Origin: Actinomucor elegans
Lineage: Eukaryota; Mucoromycota; Mucoromycetes; Mucorales; Mucoraceae
Assembly: GCA_026027325.1 (NCBI GenBank)
Contig: JAMSLZ010000001.1
Location: 3,782,001 to 3,846,000 of the forward strand
DNA: 64,000 nucleotides
Direction: 5' to 3'
The position numbers and the translations under genes are program-made. Below, in pieces: positions 10,708 through 22,368 of this stretch (the first letter of the stretch is position 1; every line of letters begins with the position of its first letter). The notes below the pieces were generated by a model. That model did no database searches. It saw only the letters and a list, made by a program, of their open reading frames with translations, and was not told where the DNA came from.

Positions 10708-11952
10708 AAAAAGGATATGGGAAAAAGAAAGAAAACAGAAAGGAGGAACGAAGAGGGGCTCCAAGCAAAACAGTAAGACTGAAAGAAAAGGGGAAGAGAA
10801 TAGGAGCCTATTAAACAAAAAGTCAAAACTCAATAAATCACGATTGCCGTTATAGGTTAGATAATGATTAAAACTCCTTGTAACTACCAACAAGTTTATA
10901 CTGCTAGCGTACATAACAATGCTGCGTCAAATGAAATCATCTGTCAGTATTATGCATTTTGTTGGGGTGGCACGAGCAAAGATACGTGTAGGAGGAGTGC
11001 TGCAACTTCTCAGATCGCAAACAGGTCCTCATTTAATCTGACAGTGTTCCCAATAAACGAAAACTTAATAAACTTTGTATAACATAGGTTATTGATCTAT
11101 CATATAAAATCATTTCAACAAACAAGTGATTAAATTAATAATATGTAAGTAGCGTATTAAGGAAACAAAGGTTCAGATGCAGTGACTCATTCTAAACTTG
11201 GGCTACTCATCAGATGCGACATTGGTCCGAGATCGGCTTGCAGATCTGGAAACAATTGAAAATAGAACAGTCGCAGGAAAAATCAGACGGATATTGCCTA
11301 GGATCATTTCAAACGCCGTTTCGCTTTTCTTTAGAAAGTCCAAAGCATTTTTTGCAAATATTTGAATCTTATTTTTGTTGCCAAAAAGGCACAAGCTATA
11401 ATTTATATTTTAAGCGGCCAAAAACTATACTTTTCATGGAAAGGGATTCAGTGGGCTTTGAGGATTATAACCTATCTAATGTACCATTCAATGCGCAACT
11501 TAACTATGCACTAACTTTGTTAAGGCACTTTTATGTTGGCAGTTTATTATTCGAAGATCATATTAAAGTTCATCTCAATATTCTTTTTTTACGCCTTAGA
11601 TCTAGAAATTATTTGTAAATCACCGACACCCAATAAAACTCGAGAAAATAGCTTGCACTATGGAATTTATTGAACGTTATTGGGCATCAGAGGGTGAACA
11701 ATAGTTCCACGGTCGTGCTCGAAACCAGGAAGCAGGTGCTTTCATGTCACTTTTAAGGACAAAGGAATTGCCGAAACCGAAATTAATTACTAGTAAAGTT
11801 ATGCGGAATACAATGGGAAATATAATAGTGTAAATATCATCAGATATTTCCTTCAATTGATAGAACTTTACTAAATAAAAGAGAGTAGTAGAGGTTATAA
11901 AAATCCATTCATGCTTCACGTATTTTATAACAAAAAAAAAGGAGTATCAAGA
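10708..11952. other. Intergenic region with a dispersed repeat copy
   Basis: The first part is the purine-rich (on +) leader and promoter of the RasGAP gene. The open frame at 11214-11618 overlaps a copy of the dispersed repeat (11172-11237 and beyond) and has no recognised motif, so I do not call it a gene. Confidence 0.4.
11172..11237 (-). repeat. Dispersed diverged repeat, copy C
   Basis: Read on the minus strand it gives GCCGATCTCGGACCAATGTC, then GCATCTGATGAG, AGAATGAGTCACTGCATCTG, closely matching copies A and B. On the plus strand it contains CATCAGATGCGACATT, shared with the copies near 27.7, 48.5 and 49.4 kb. Confidence 0.6.
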
Positions 11953-12171
11953 TTATTCCTTTGATTTTTTTTTGAACTCTGATCCTTTACATTCTTTGAC
12001 CAATTCAGCCCCAATGTCATAGTTGACAGCCAGTACATGTTCTAAATGAATCAATGCATCCATTAGAATCATTATTTTACTAAAAATATTATATACGGCA
12101 TACTAGAGATGCACCATGAACAATATACTGTATCTCAAGTGCGATTAGATCTGTAGATCTCTTGTCCAATT
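11953..12171 (-). pseudogene. Exon-like relic or small unrecognised gene
   Basis: On the minus strand about 38 good codons end at TAA 11953-11955, including LMDALIHLEHVLAVNYDIGA and ELVKECKGSEFKKKSKE. Further upstream, after a CAG acceptor at 12172, another coding-like piece reads LDKRSTDLIALEIQYIVH (12171 to about 12115). I could not join the two in frame with ordinary splice sites, and there is no clear start. The residue composition is plainly protein-like. Either a decayed gene or a gene with exons I missed; family unknown. Confidence 0.35.
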
Positions 12172-12956
12172 CTGGTTTAATATTGTACCTGATATATAGA
12201 CTATGTTCAGAATTAAATACAACACATATTAGGACTCTTATCATAGTAAAATACAACTAGCATAGGACGTATTAAAAACATAAGTAAGCTACTTGCCTGT
12301 TAAATAAACTAGATCGATTGCTTTATAGGCCTTTCGGTCAATTCATGTTCAATATTGAATCTGATGATTATATAGTGCAAGCACAGAATGGGCTGCTGCA
12401 TACATTAAAATGTCAGAAATGCTCTTGGAGCACGTGATTCACTTGTATCAGTGAAAGTTTTTTAAGTCTGTAATATAAGTATGAAACTAAGACGCATAAT
12501 AACAATACGTTTCGATAACCTTATAAGGAAATATTATACGATTCCAACAAGTCAACCCGAATCAGCATCTGTACTTCCATCTTAAATTTCAAAAGGTTGA
12601 AAAATAGGTACACTGAAGATGTCCACTGTATAGAAAACCAACAAGCGTGAATTATTGTTCCCATCTGAGGTTATTCAACTAGGTGTCTTCTAGTTTTTAA
12701 GTCCAGCAATAAACCGTATTGACACAAAATAACTGCCCTGGACACTATTGCTTTCAGGTAATAAAATTTGTATCCTATTTTCATCATCTCAGTAGCTCTA
12801 CTATATCGCAAACAAGATTACAAAGGCAGGTTTTTTTTTTAATAATATGTATCGTGTTTATTCCTTTCAGTGATCGCGTATATGATAATTAATAATAAAT
12901 GGGGTTCCAAAAAATCAAAAAATACCACCGCTCTCTATCAGAGAATATGAAAGCAT
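12172..12956. other. Intergenic region, downstream of eL8
   Basis: AT-rich sequence without a supported gene. It includes another dispersed repeat copy at 12328-12399. Confidence 0.4.
12328..12399 (-). repeat. Dispersed diverged repeat, copy G
   Basis: The minus strand reads AATCATCAGATTCAATATTG followed by GAATTGACCGAAAGG, matching TCATCAGATGCGATATTGAC and GAATCGACCGAAAAG of copy F at 49.4 kb. Its other end, CCCATTCTGTGC, resembles the corresponding part of copy C. Confidence 0.55.
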
Positions 12957-13976
12957 TTATTGACGAGCAGCAATTTCCTTAGCGGCAATAGCAGCACGCT
13001 TAGCCATCTTGGCGTTGGACTTGGGGCCCATGATACCGCCACCCCAGTGACGACGGACATCTTCCCACTTCTCGGTGAAGTTGGTGTTGACGGCAGAGAC
13101 GATGGTAGCCAATTCAGCCTTATCGGCTTCAGAGACTTCGGTCAAAGCGAGAGCAGTAGCAGTCTTCTTGTGAACGAGCGTACCGAGACGAGCCTTACCC
13201 TTGACAATACAGTAAGGGACACCCATCTTACGGCACAAGGCAGGGAGCCAGAGAACCAATTCAATAGGGTCAACATCATCGGCAATGAGGACCAATTGAG
13301 CCTTCTTGGCTTCAATCAAAGCGGTGATGTGGTTAATACCGTACTTGATAACAACAGGCTTGTCGGTCTTGGCGACTTCCTTCTTCTCGGCCTTGGCAGC
13401 AGCAGCGGCACGGAGACGATCACGCTTCTCAGCCTTGCTCTCAGGTCTGTACTTGTGCATCAACTTGAAGACTTGAGTGGCAGTGTTCTTGTCCAAGACG
13501 TGAGTGAATTGGTTAAGAGCAGGAGGGACCTTGAGACGTTGGTAGATGATCTTCTTTTGGCGTTGAAGCTTGACATATTGAGGCCACTTGACGAAACGAG
13601 AGACATCACGCTTGGGTTGAATATCCTGACCTGTATCTTACTGTTAGCATATACTGATTTATATGTTATATGTTATACATACCAACACCAAAGTTCTTGG
13701 GGGTCTTTTCAAGCAAAGGGTTGGCAGCAGCCTTGGTGGCTTGCTTTCCCTTGACAGGATAAGGAGCAGGGGCAACCTTCTTACCAGTAGACTTCTTGGC
13801 GGGGGCCTATAATTGTCGAATTCAGTAAATGTCATTCATTGGTAATGATATTATGCGATGCGCGAAAAATTTCAAGTTGATCCATTCGCCCTTCTATCCA
13901 TCCATCCATCCATCCACCCATAATCTATCATTGAAATAACCACGCATCTCATATCATCTGTTTCGATACATACCAT
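12957..13976 (-). CDS. RPL8: 60S ribosomal protein eL8 (L7a/L8)
   Basis: Structural protein of the large ribosomal subunit; the L7Ae-like fold binds rRNA. Exons on the minus strand: 13976-13974 (the start codon alone), 13806-13683 and 13630-12957, 266 residues. The protein starts [20 protein letters not shown], followed by [20 protein letters not shown] and the L7Ae signature [20 protein letters not shown], with a C-terminal [20 protein letters not shown]. Codon use is strongly biased to C/G-ending codons, unlike the neighbours, as expected for a highly expressed gene. The ATG is followed directly by a perfect GTATGT donor. Another start exon lies at 14130-14077 (separate entry). Confidence 0.95.
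13808..13973 (-). other. First intron of the eL8 gene
   Basis: A 166-base intron (GTATGT...ATAG), longer than most here, with four and a half copies of the tetramer GGAT (CATC on the plus strand). On the minus strand GATGAT lies about 16 bases from the 5' end and CTGA about 15 bases from the 3' end, a weak resemblance to a box C/D snoRNA layout. I cannot confirm an RNA. Confidence 0.4.
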
Positions 13977-14076
13977 ATTAATGATCGGATGCACGAAAAA
14001 AGAGGGGGATCAATCGTACTGCTTGATGCACTTGATTGTATTATTGCAGCATGAACATTGAACTTCCTCAACTCAC

Positions 14077-14130
14077 CTGCTTAAACTTGAAAGCAGTCAC
14101 GCGCCATCGCTTGGAACGCAGTGCCTGCAT
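14077..14130 (-). other. Possible alternative first exon of eL8
   Basis: On the minus strand an ATG at 14130-14128 opens 18 codons, MQALRSKRWRVTAFKFKQ, ending at a consensus GTGAGT donor in phase 0. Splicing to the acceptor at 13807 would fuse this basic peptide in frame to [10 protein letters not shown], skipping the ATG-only exon. It is GC-richer than its surroundings. It could be a real alternative start, a leader exon or chance. Confidence 0.35.
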
Positions 14131-16445
14131 ACGAATAAACCTGTATCAGCCAGTGAACTTTGAGTTTGGTGCGCTTTTTTCCCTGCAAAAGTTAACAGAG
14201 CACTGCTAGCTTGTACTCTTAAAAACTTGAACTGGAACAAGAGTGTCAGAGGCAATTAATCCCGCCAAAGGAAAACGCAAGCATACGACCGAATGAAGAT
14301 GTGGGTTAAGAAATGTAGACGAAGCGTTTGGCACAATGATAGTATCGAAGTTGATCTGAACATTAGCAAGATATAACAACCCATTCTAGACAGGGATACT
14401 AATTAAGCATGACGTTTGACTGAGAACAGCAGAGATCGCTTCTGTTTGTATGGTAAAGCACATGCTTGAATTTTTAGAATGTGCTGATGATAAATGTACG
14501 CTTGAAACAATAGAATTTATATAAGACTATAGAGAATACGCTTGAGATTGTAGAGCACTACATGGCAAAATATATGCTTCCAATCCTAGATTCATATGCT
14601 GTATCAATTTCCTAGGTTTTCAATGTTTGAGTGCGCAAACACTTGAGCTTCATTACTTTCAGACATTAAAAAATGTACTTTCTCCACCCTCTCATAATAC
14701 GCCTCGACAAAACGCTTTGTATAATCAAACATCCTCTTTTCAATAATTAAATAACCAAAAAAAAAAGCGATATTATGTAGTGGGCTCTAGAGCTTTTGAG
14801 AGAAACAAGATTTTGCTCTTTCGAGAGTAGTTTTTCAAGCTTTTGTCATTGGGAAGACAGCTATGTGTTTTATAACTTATTTTCAGATTCCAAGTTTCCA
14901 ATTTTCTCTGATCTTCTTGTTGTCGTAATCATTAATTTCTAGCATAAAAATTTGATTATAAAAATTAGTGTCATGTCATCCGTCAACATGAGAGATCTTG
15001 ATCGATCTTGGTTTCATGTCGTATTTATTGAATGTTACATGTTCAAAATGAATTGCAGCAACTGCCGAACACTTGTACCTACTGCGATTCTATTAGCATA
15101 ATTTATGTTTTACTTGTTCTTCATTAGCCTTATGGTTGCGTCTTCAACATAGTCTTGCTGGTATGATTGCAAAGCCGCGCTCAATTACATAGCGGAGAAG
15201 TACCGGAATTCTCCAACTGATTACCCTAATGTTTTTTTGTTACACAAAAGACAGCATTCACTAACGAAATGAAATAAAGCACGGCTCATGTGCGCTGCCT
15301 AGAACTAATTTTACGCTAAACTTTAATTAGTCATTGCTTGATAGACCAAGCAACGAATAGAGACATGGTATGAGTCACTTGGAAGTAAATTCTATACAGA
15401 GGGGCACCTGCTCCAATTAGAAATAATCAAGGTATTTATAGGATGCTTGTTTGTTACTCAGTGGCTAGCTGAATAAGATAATGCCGTCATGAATGGGTTA
15501 GCAGAGCAGATTTTTATAGATTACTAGAACCTTTATTAATACATGCAAGCAATAGAGTTCTATATCTATGAAACTACGCAAATAAAACTGATCGCTTTTG
15601 ATTGCGCAAGTTAATCACCTGTTTACAAGCGGAAGTTCATCACGGTTAAGAAAATAACCGTTGCATATATTCTCTCAGGAACGTCATGAAATAGCATCAA
15701 TGAAACATACTGGCTCAAGAGAAACTGGACACAGTCAGTATCCAGATGGGATAGGTTCAATTGATGATCATGTAATCGCACAAAAATGAGTAAACATTGC
15801 AGCGGATGTCAAATCATGATATAGGTAGATTACATAGTTAATGTACGTCTCCTCAAGTCTTTTAATCAAATGCCCAATGGCTCTCATCATAGTGATATTG
15901 CGGTAATAAACCTGAATCCACGGAAAAAAACACGGTAAATTGAAGTCTGAGCTTCAACTGTTCAAAATGTTTCAAATGTAGGAAGTTGAGCAAATACACC
16001 AATCGTATTGAACAGATACGATCGATAAATACGAGGACTTGAGGTCGAGAGTTTATTGCTATAGAAATTAAATAACTGATATAGTAAAACGCGGTAAATA
16101 TTGGTAAAATTAAGTGTACTACCAGTCGTCAATTTGTACCATAGAAATCTTGTATGGATATCTATACCCAGCAAAAAAAAAAATAAAAAAAAGTAAAAAA
16201 ATAAAAAAAAAGAGTATTATACTCACTATATCCAGATTACTCGCCGATCTTTACCAGTCGTAGGAGTTTCTTCAGCGAGATTTCCCGGAGGCTTTGCTTA
16301 CTAAAGTCTTTGGTTTCATTACCCCACATTGCCTTTTGGGGAATTCATGACGTGAAAATAGTCGAGTCCTGGTAAAGAAACCCCATCGCCCTTCCTTTCC
16401 CTTTCCCTTTTCTTTTTCTTTTTCTTTTCTTTACCTCTTACAATA
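14131..16445. other. Intergenic region between eL8 and the Zn2Cys6 gene
   Basis: About 2.3 kb, AT-rich, without a supported gene. The open frame on the minus strand at 15962-16174 has no recognised motif. Just before 16446 there is a strong CT tract (CCCTTTCCCTTTTC and onward) typical of the leader region of genes here. Confidence 0.45.
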
Positions 16446-19005
16446 ATGACCGAACAAACTGAACATAAAAGACAAAGAGTCAGCAAAGCTTGGTGAGTTC
16501 TAAACCGTAGTTTCAAAAAAGTGAGTTTCTAATTTCGCGTTCAGTGAACAATGTAGACGAAAAAAAGTGAAATGCGATGGTTCTTCGCCATTCTGTAATA
16601 ACTGCAGTACACTAGGCCTTGCTTGTCACTACAAAGAATCCACCAAAAAGGTAAAGATATACTGCAGCTATTGCTACAACACATTGTATTAACAAATTGA
16701 ATAGAGAGGACCACCAAAAGGATATATAGAGGCTATTGAAGGAAGATTGCATCGATTGGAAGCGTTATTAGGTAGCATAGTTCAAGAAGATGATCCTCGA
16801 TCCCAAGCTATTATTTCAGAATTGAATGCACCACTAGAAACAGCATATGGTGAACTGGTTCGACCACGTCCTATGCGTAGAGAAACACTTTCAGGCTATG
16901 AAGCAGAATGCGGGCCATTAACTACAACAGAACCCATGGTTATCAAACATGAAGATGATTCGCCAACCCATCACCCTCACCCTCAGCGATCGTATGCTAC
17001 AGCCAATGACGTTGCAGAGGACGATGAATCTAATAACATGGGCAACCTATCCATCGATGAAAGCGGGCAACTGCGCTATTATGGCAAGTCTTCGGGCTTT
17101 TACATGCTCAAGAACAGTAAAAACTTTCAAAACCGTGTTTTCCAGTTCAGTTCTCGAGAACACAACCAACATGCGCCTAATGTTCCATTTGTAGTGGATC
17201 CCTTTGAGATGCCACCCAAAGATTTATCAGACCATCTTTTAGACCTGTATTTTAGTTATTTCTACCCTCTGCTACCTTTGCTCCACAAAAAATCCTTCAT
17301 GGAATCTCTCAATGATGATAGTAAACCAAATCCTCCGCCTATTTTATTGAATGCCATTTACGCAGTCGCTTCGCGTGTATCACCCGATGAAAGAGTTAGA
17401 TCCATCGCTTCGAAGCCCGAAACTGCAGGTGATGTTTTCTTTGAACGTGCTCGCTTGTTACTTGACTTGGAATGGGATAGTTTCCGTGTTTATACTGTTC
17501 AATCTTTGCTATTGATGAGCAGCCATCAAAATGGCGCTTTGAAAACAACTCGAGGATGGCTTTACAGTGGCATGGTAAGTTGATATAACACTAAACTGCG
17601 CAGAGATATTCATGATATTTGCTAGGCTATTCGAATGTCACAAAACTTGGGTTTACACCGAAATTGCGATAGTTGGGATTTAACAGCTACTGAAAAAGAA
17701 GAACGAAAACGAGCCTTTTATTGCTGTTTTGTGCTTGATCGAATTGCTTGTGCTATGCACGGTAGATCACCCATGATTGATGAAAGAGACTATGATACAC
17801 CTTATCCCTCTGAAAATGACCATGATGATGTGCATCGCTCACCACGCATTATGGAAAACTTTCATTATCTCATCAAGATTTGCGAAATTTTGGGCGATGT
17901 GATACGTGAATTGTACATGGTTAAAGGTAGAAAGCAGCTTTCTCTTATGCCAACACCCGACAGCATAGTGTCATCACTCGACAAGAAGCTCAACAAGTGG
18001 ATGTCTAAACTGCCAACTACTTTGCAATACCGTCCACCTAATACCCGCTTGAACGAAAGTGCTCCAGCTCCTAATCTTGAATTATGCCAACTACATATGC
18101 TTTTTTACACAACACTGATTTTAATGCACCGGCCTTTTATTCCAGGCCCTCAACAGACGGTAGCACCTTCTGTATTCCCTTCCGCATCTATTTGTACATT
18201 TGCAGCCAACAAAATACTGGATATTACTGAATCATTGATGGCAGAAGGCCGACTCAAAAACGTCAATAATTATACGCTATTCTTTATGTTCACTGCCGGT
18301 ATCATCTTTATCTATAATGCGGCATCGTCTGATTCCATGTTTGCATTCGAAGCCAAGATTAGCATCAACAAGATTATGCGCGCCATGGATGAAGTGGAAA
18401 AGACATGGATTACATCCGCACGCCATTGTAATATTTTAGGCGCTCTCGCTGGATTACGAGACATTGATCTTGATTGCGTTGATGAAAGCTACACTCGATC
18501 CACCAACAATAAGCATGGAAAGCCTGCTGATCCTCCTGCTTCTATTGCTGTGCCTAATTCACCCGAGCCAGAAAATTTCGATCTTCAACGTATGGAAGAA
18601 AAGTATTATACAGGCAGTGGTGGAAGTATCAGCAGTAATAAATCACCTAATAGTGTGGATTTATCGCCTAAATTAGCTCACCCACTACAACAGCAGCAAC
18701 AACCACAGCAACAACAACAGACGCAGTATGATGATAATGCGTTTGATCCAAATGGCACAGCCTTCTGGGACGTACCCATGTCATTTGATATTGAGGAATG
18801 GAATAGTTACTTTAATAATCAAAAAGGCAATACAGTACCTGTGTCCGATTCAGCTATATTTACTTCATCGCCTCAACCGCAAACTGGTTTTTTGGCAGTT
18901 TCATTAACTGATTCTCATACACAACAGCAGCACTATAATAATAGCAAAATCCGTCATTCTTCATCTTCAACATCATCGAATCAAGTCCCATTATGGGCTG
19001 ACTAA
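16446..19005 (+). CDS. Zn2Cys6 fungal transcription factor with fungal_trans domain
   Basis: Nuclear DNA-binding regulator; target genes unknown. Exons 16446-16492, 16545-16650, 16705-17574 and 17626-19005 give 800 residues. Cysteines at 16, 19, 26, 33, 36 and 43 form a complete CX2CX6CX6CX2CX6C cluster (ACEQCRRKKVKCDG), visible only after the first two exons are joined. A linker and short coiled-coil-like segment follow (YIEAIEGRLHRLEALL). The middle homology region starts near LLDLYFSYFYPLLPLLHKKS and contains TRGWLYSGMAIRMSQNLGLH across the last splice, then FYCCFVLDRIACAMHGR. The C-terminal 200 residues are low in complexity with glutamine and serine runs, probably an activation region. 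Chosen start: first ATG, which places the zinc cluster 15 residues in. Confidence 0.93.
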
Positions 19006-19520
19006 ATAATAATATTATATCCTATTCATTTCTATTGTAATATATATCTTTCTGTACACATAAATTAAAACTTTTTTTTTAAATGTGGGGGATACGATCT
19101 AGTATATGTACGATACTGTGTAACGAGAAAAACAAAAAGGATGGGTTCCCGAGGGAATATCTGTCCTTATGGGAATATTGAAGAAATCAGAAGCATTTCC
19201 ATTCATTATCTATCTATAATCACTTACTAATAGGCTCTGATTCACTTTATGTAGATACCACGCATGTAGCGATGACCAATCAAAAGAGGCGTTTCTCTAT
19301 CCAAACCTTACCAATAAAATTATCTTTTTTTTTTTTAATAATCAACTAAATATGATGTGTGTATACATCACCAGATGCGCAATTCAATTCTGTACACCAT
19401 TTCCTGAATTAATTTTTTCTTTTTTTAAACTAGTTTTTTGAATAATCTTTTAAAATACCGTCGTTCTACTTTCAATTTGAGCATTTTAGCCTATTTGAAA
19501 ATTAAATTGGTAGATTATCA
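19006..19520. other. Intergenic region
   Basis: Downstream region of the Zn2Cys6 gene with T-rich tracts (19071-19080, 19326-19338) but no gene. Confidence 0.4.
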
Positions 19521-19754
19521 TGTCATACAATTTCAAATCAGAGTCTATTGAATATCGCAATGTTCTATGATCTTGATATTGCAGATGAGATTCCTACTCC
19601 CGACCTGATTGATGTTGAACAATGTCAAGTGGGTTTGTATGAAACAGTTAGCCCCGAATTGATCAATTTGACAGTCAGACAACCTCCAAAGGAAAAGATA
19701 CATAACATCAAAAACCTAATAAAGACTTTATTTGTGGCATTTCGAAGCGCATAA
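19521..19754 (+). pseudogene. Frameshifted protein fragment, unknown family
   Basis: ATG at 19520-19522 opens MSYNFKSESIEYRN, then the frame must shift to continue as MFYDLDIADEIPTPDLID and onward to 19754. The second part (EQCQVGLYETVSPELI, RQPPKEKIHNIKNL) is compositionally protein-like and proline/acidic rich. No splice sites explain the shift. I read it as a decayed gene fragment of a family I do not recognise. Confidence 0.35.
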
Positions 19755-21191
19755 ATCTATGTAGGTTATTATTATAAAATGGTCAGTAACTTAAAACTGC
19801 TATAATATATATATATATAGGATAATGATAATATGGTGAAACTATAAAGTAAATGATTTATATTACAGGATCTGATCCAATATTATCATAGTTATTTCAA
19901 GGCTAATAAAACCTGATGGTGATTGGTTTATTCGATCCAATAGAGCGGTAGCATGAACTGATAATAACACGCAAGGTAAATTTGTTGATTGCCTTATTTG
20001 ATTGATCTTGTTGGCTGTTATTATGTCCATGGCTCCATTATCATATAGATTTAAGATAGTCAAACTTATCATCCTATTTGATATGTTAATTTACAACAAA
20101 CTGATTTAGTATACAACACACTAGTTTACTTATGATACACGTTTTCTGTTGCGTCAAATAACACACTGTCATTATTTGAGTTTGCATGTGCTGTATTACT
20201 ATTGTTATATAGACAGTTTGCACTATTTACACCAGTAGTTTTGTTATTGTTTGAGCACAACTAGAGTAATTTATTATACAAATCAACCAATTATAATTAT
20301 ATGCACTCGATGCATATACTCGTTTGGATGCTTCCACCACTGAATCAGTAATATTACTAGTAGTATCAAACAAGTCCTCATTGGTTCTTTTTCTGAGAAA
20401 AGTAGCAGCATCTTCCTCTTTGCGTTTTGACCAGTACTCTATAGCTTTTTGAACTGGAGTTTGTTCAAGCCTAGTGTATACAAAGGATGTGTTTTTATAC
20501 AAGTGATTTGCATCTTTTTTTTTTATAGATATAGGATCAAGCTATTTAAGTTACAGCTATACAATAGAGAAAACACTGAATTCAATCTGAATCAAGTTCT
20601 TTATATACAATAATCAGATAAAGAACATTGGTGGTTCTTCTTTCCTTTAATAAATTTTGCAGAAGTTTAAACGATTATAAGGAAGTTTCCAGTTTCCTGC
20701 TATTCCTAACCATTTTTAGTACAGATGAACTTTAAGGATTTAAATAAAAGGAAATACTGCACAGTTTAAGATATATATTATATGTATGCTATATACTTGC
20801 ATAATATCAGAGGGCTTAGCTGATATCATGTCGCTGTATTGTTGGTACAGGATAGGTTACTTTGAGCTAATTAATTCTTATACCTGTGCATCTGCTTAGA
20901 CAGGCATTAGATAATTCCGTAGGGCTCTTCTGATCCTAAAACGCTAATTTCGTTTTTAATCAATTATACAAAATGCATAATTAGAGACTTAATTCAATTA
21001 ACTACAACTCTTGTTAACTACCAGACATTTGTCTTGTACTATGCATTATTTCAGTTTCCAAGCCAAAATCAGTCGAATCAACACCAATAAAGCAGGTCAC
21101 AACACCAAGCCACCTAAAGATCACCCACCTGAATTTGACATTTTGCATTTTTTTTTTTTTTTTTTTTTAATTCACCAAAGCATCGATCAAC
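19755..21191. other. Intergenic region
   Basis: AT-rich sequence with a (TA)n run near 19806-19819 and a long poly-T at 21148-21168. The only protein-like open frame is on the minus strand at 20227-20502 (separate entry). Confidence 0.4.
20227..20502 (-). CDS. Hypothetical 91-residue open frame
   Basis: The central part, TPVQKAIEYWSKRKEEDAAT and FLRKRTNEDLFD, is charged and protein-like, while the last 20 residues look like translated AT-rich noise. No domain is recognised and no partner exon was found. Perhaps a relic of a lineage-specific family. Expression and coding status are uncertain. Confidence 0.28.
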   Translation of the reverse strand: MYKNTSFVYTRLEQTPVQKAIEYWSKRKEEDAATFLRKRTNEDLFDTTSNITDSVVEASKRVYASSAYNYNWLICIINYSSCAQTITKLLV

Positions 21192-22183
21192 ATGGATAAG
21201 TGGAAGGGTTCATTCGCACAAACTCAATTAGAGAAATTTGGCTGGGAAACGTAAAAATATAAACCCCTAATAGCACATGTGTTGAGCAGCAATTAATTAT
21301 TTCTTGTAGTGGCGAAGGTCTCGGTAAAAACAAAGAAGGCAACATCAAGCATATTGCTGTCTCTGTCAAAAATGACAAGAAAGGTGTTGGTGTCAACCAA
21401 GGCCAGTGGGAGTTTGCCTGGTGGGATCATTTGTACAATAAGAGCGCTAGTTCAGTTACTGTAGAAAAAGACGAAACAAAGGGCGAAATCAAGGTCGCTT
21501 CCAAAAGCAAAACCGAAACACGTCGCTCAAAGACCGGTATCATTTCAACACAGAAACCTACCGGAAAAACAGTGAAAACTGTAGAAGAAAGCACCAGTAG
21601 CAGTATGACTTCGATGGCAGATGCACGTAATATGATGGACTCTGTTAAAGATATTCATGTCAATATGGCTCAGCGTGTAGCCAGTGCTTCACTTTATGGG
21701 TCGTTTGTCAAAAGTGCTACTACTTCTGCTGCACCCACACCTGGCGCTTCAGATGAAGAAAAGGGAGAAGATGATGATGAATTGAAAGATTATTCTATCA
21801 AGGTGACAGACGCCGAATTGTTTGCTGCCTGTGAAGGTCGTACTGCTCGTAAGGGTGGCCGTGGATTAGTGGATCAAACCGGTAAATTTAAGCGTGTTAT
21901 GCAAGATTTCTTGAGACCTGTGGATGAAGATGAAGTTGCTGTTGATACCAAGAAGAAAAGAAAACATGCTGACGATGATGTTAGTGAAGAAAAGTTGGCC
22001 AAGAAAGCAAAGAAAGAAGAAAAGGCTGCCAAGAAAGAAGCAAAGGCTGCCAGAAAGGCCGAAAAAGAAGCCAAAAAGGCCGCAAAAGCTGCTAAAAAAG
22101 CCGCAAAAGAAGCAAAAAAGCTAGCAAAAAAAGAAAAGAAAGAAAAGAAAGAGAAAAAAGAGAAAAAGAACAAGACAGATTAG
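21192..22183 (+). CDS. G-patch domain protein, GPATCH4-like
   Basis: Probably nucleolar; G-patch proteins activate DEAH-box helicases in ribosome or RNA processing. Exons 21192-21250 and 21310-22183 give 310 residues. The splice restores KFGWETGEGLGKNKEG, a G-patch at the extreme N-terminus, followed by the VSVKNDKKGVGVNQGQWEF and AWWDHLYNKSA segments characteristic of GPATCH4 relatives. The C-terminus is a long Lys/Ala/Glu-rich tail typical of nucleolar proteins. The first ATG, right after a poly-T tract, starts the domain and is the only sensible choice. The partner helicase is inferred, not seen. Confidence 0.88.
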
Positions 22184-22368
22184 AATTGTCCATTCAATCA
22201 TAATATTTCATAATATAGTATAATAGATAGCATATAAAAAAGAAGAGGTTTTATATTCCCCACCTCCACCCATCCTCATCACCTTCTAATTGATAATAGA
22301 AAGATTGTATAATAAAGTATCGTTTTTTTTTAATTACATATTAAGTATTATAAGGCATATGCTCTACT

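Noticed and set aside
11214..11618. 134-codon open frame
   Set aside because: It overlaps a dispersed repeat copy, has no motif, and a reverse-strand frame of similar quality overlaps it.
12960..13754. 264-codon plus-strand frame opposite eL8
   Set aside because: It is the antisense shadow of a codon-biased ribosomal protein gene.
21874..22173. Minus-strand frame rich in Phe and Ala
   Set aside because: Antisense shadow of the Lys/Ala/Glu tail of the G-patch protein.
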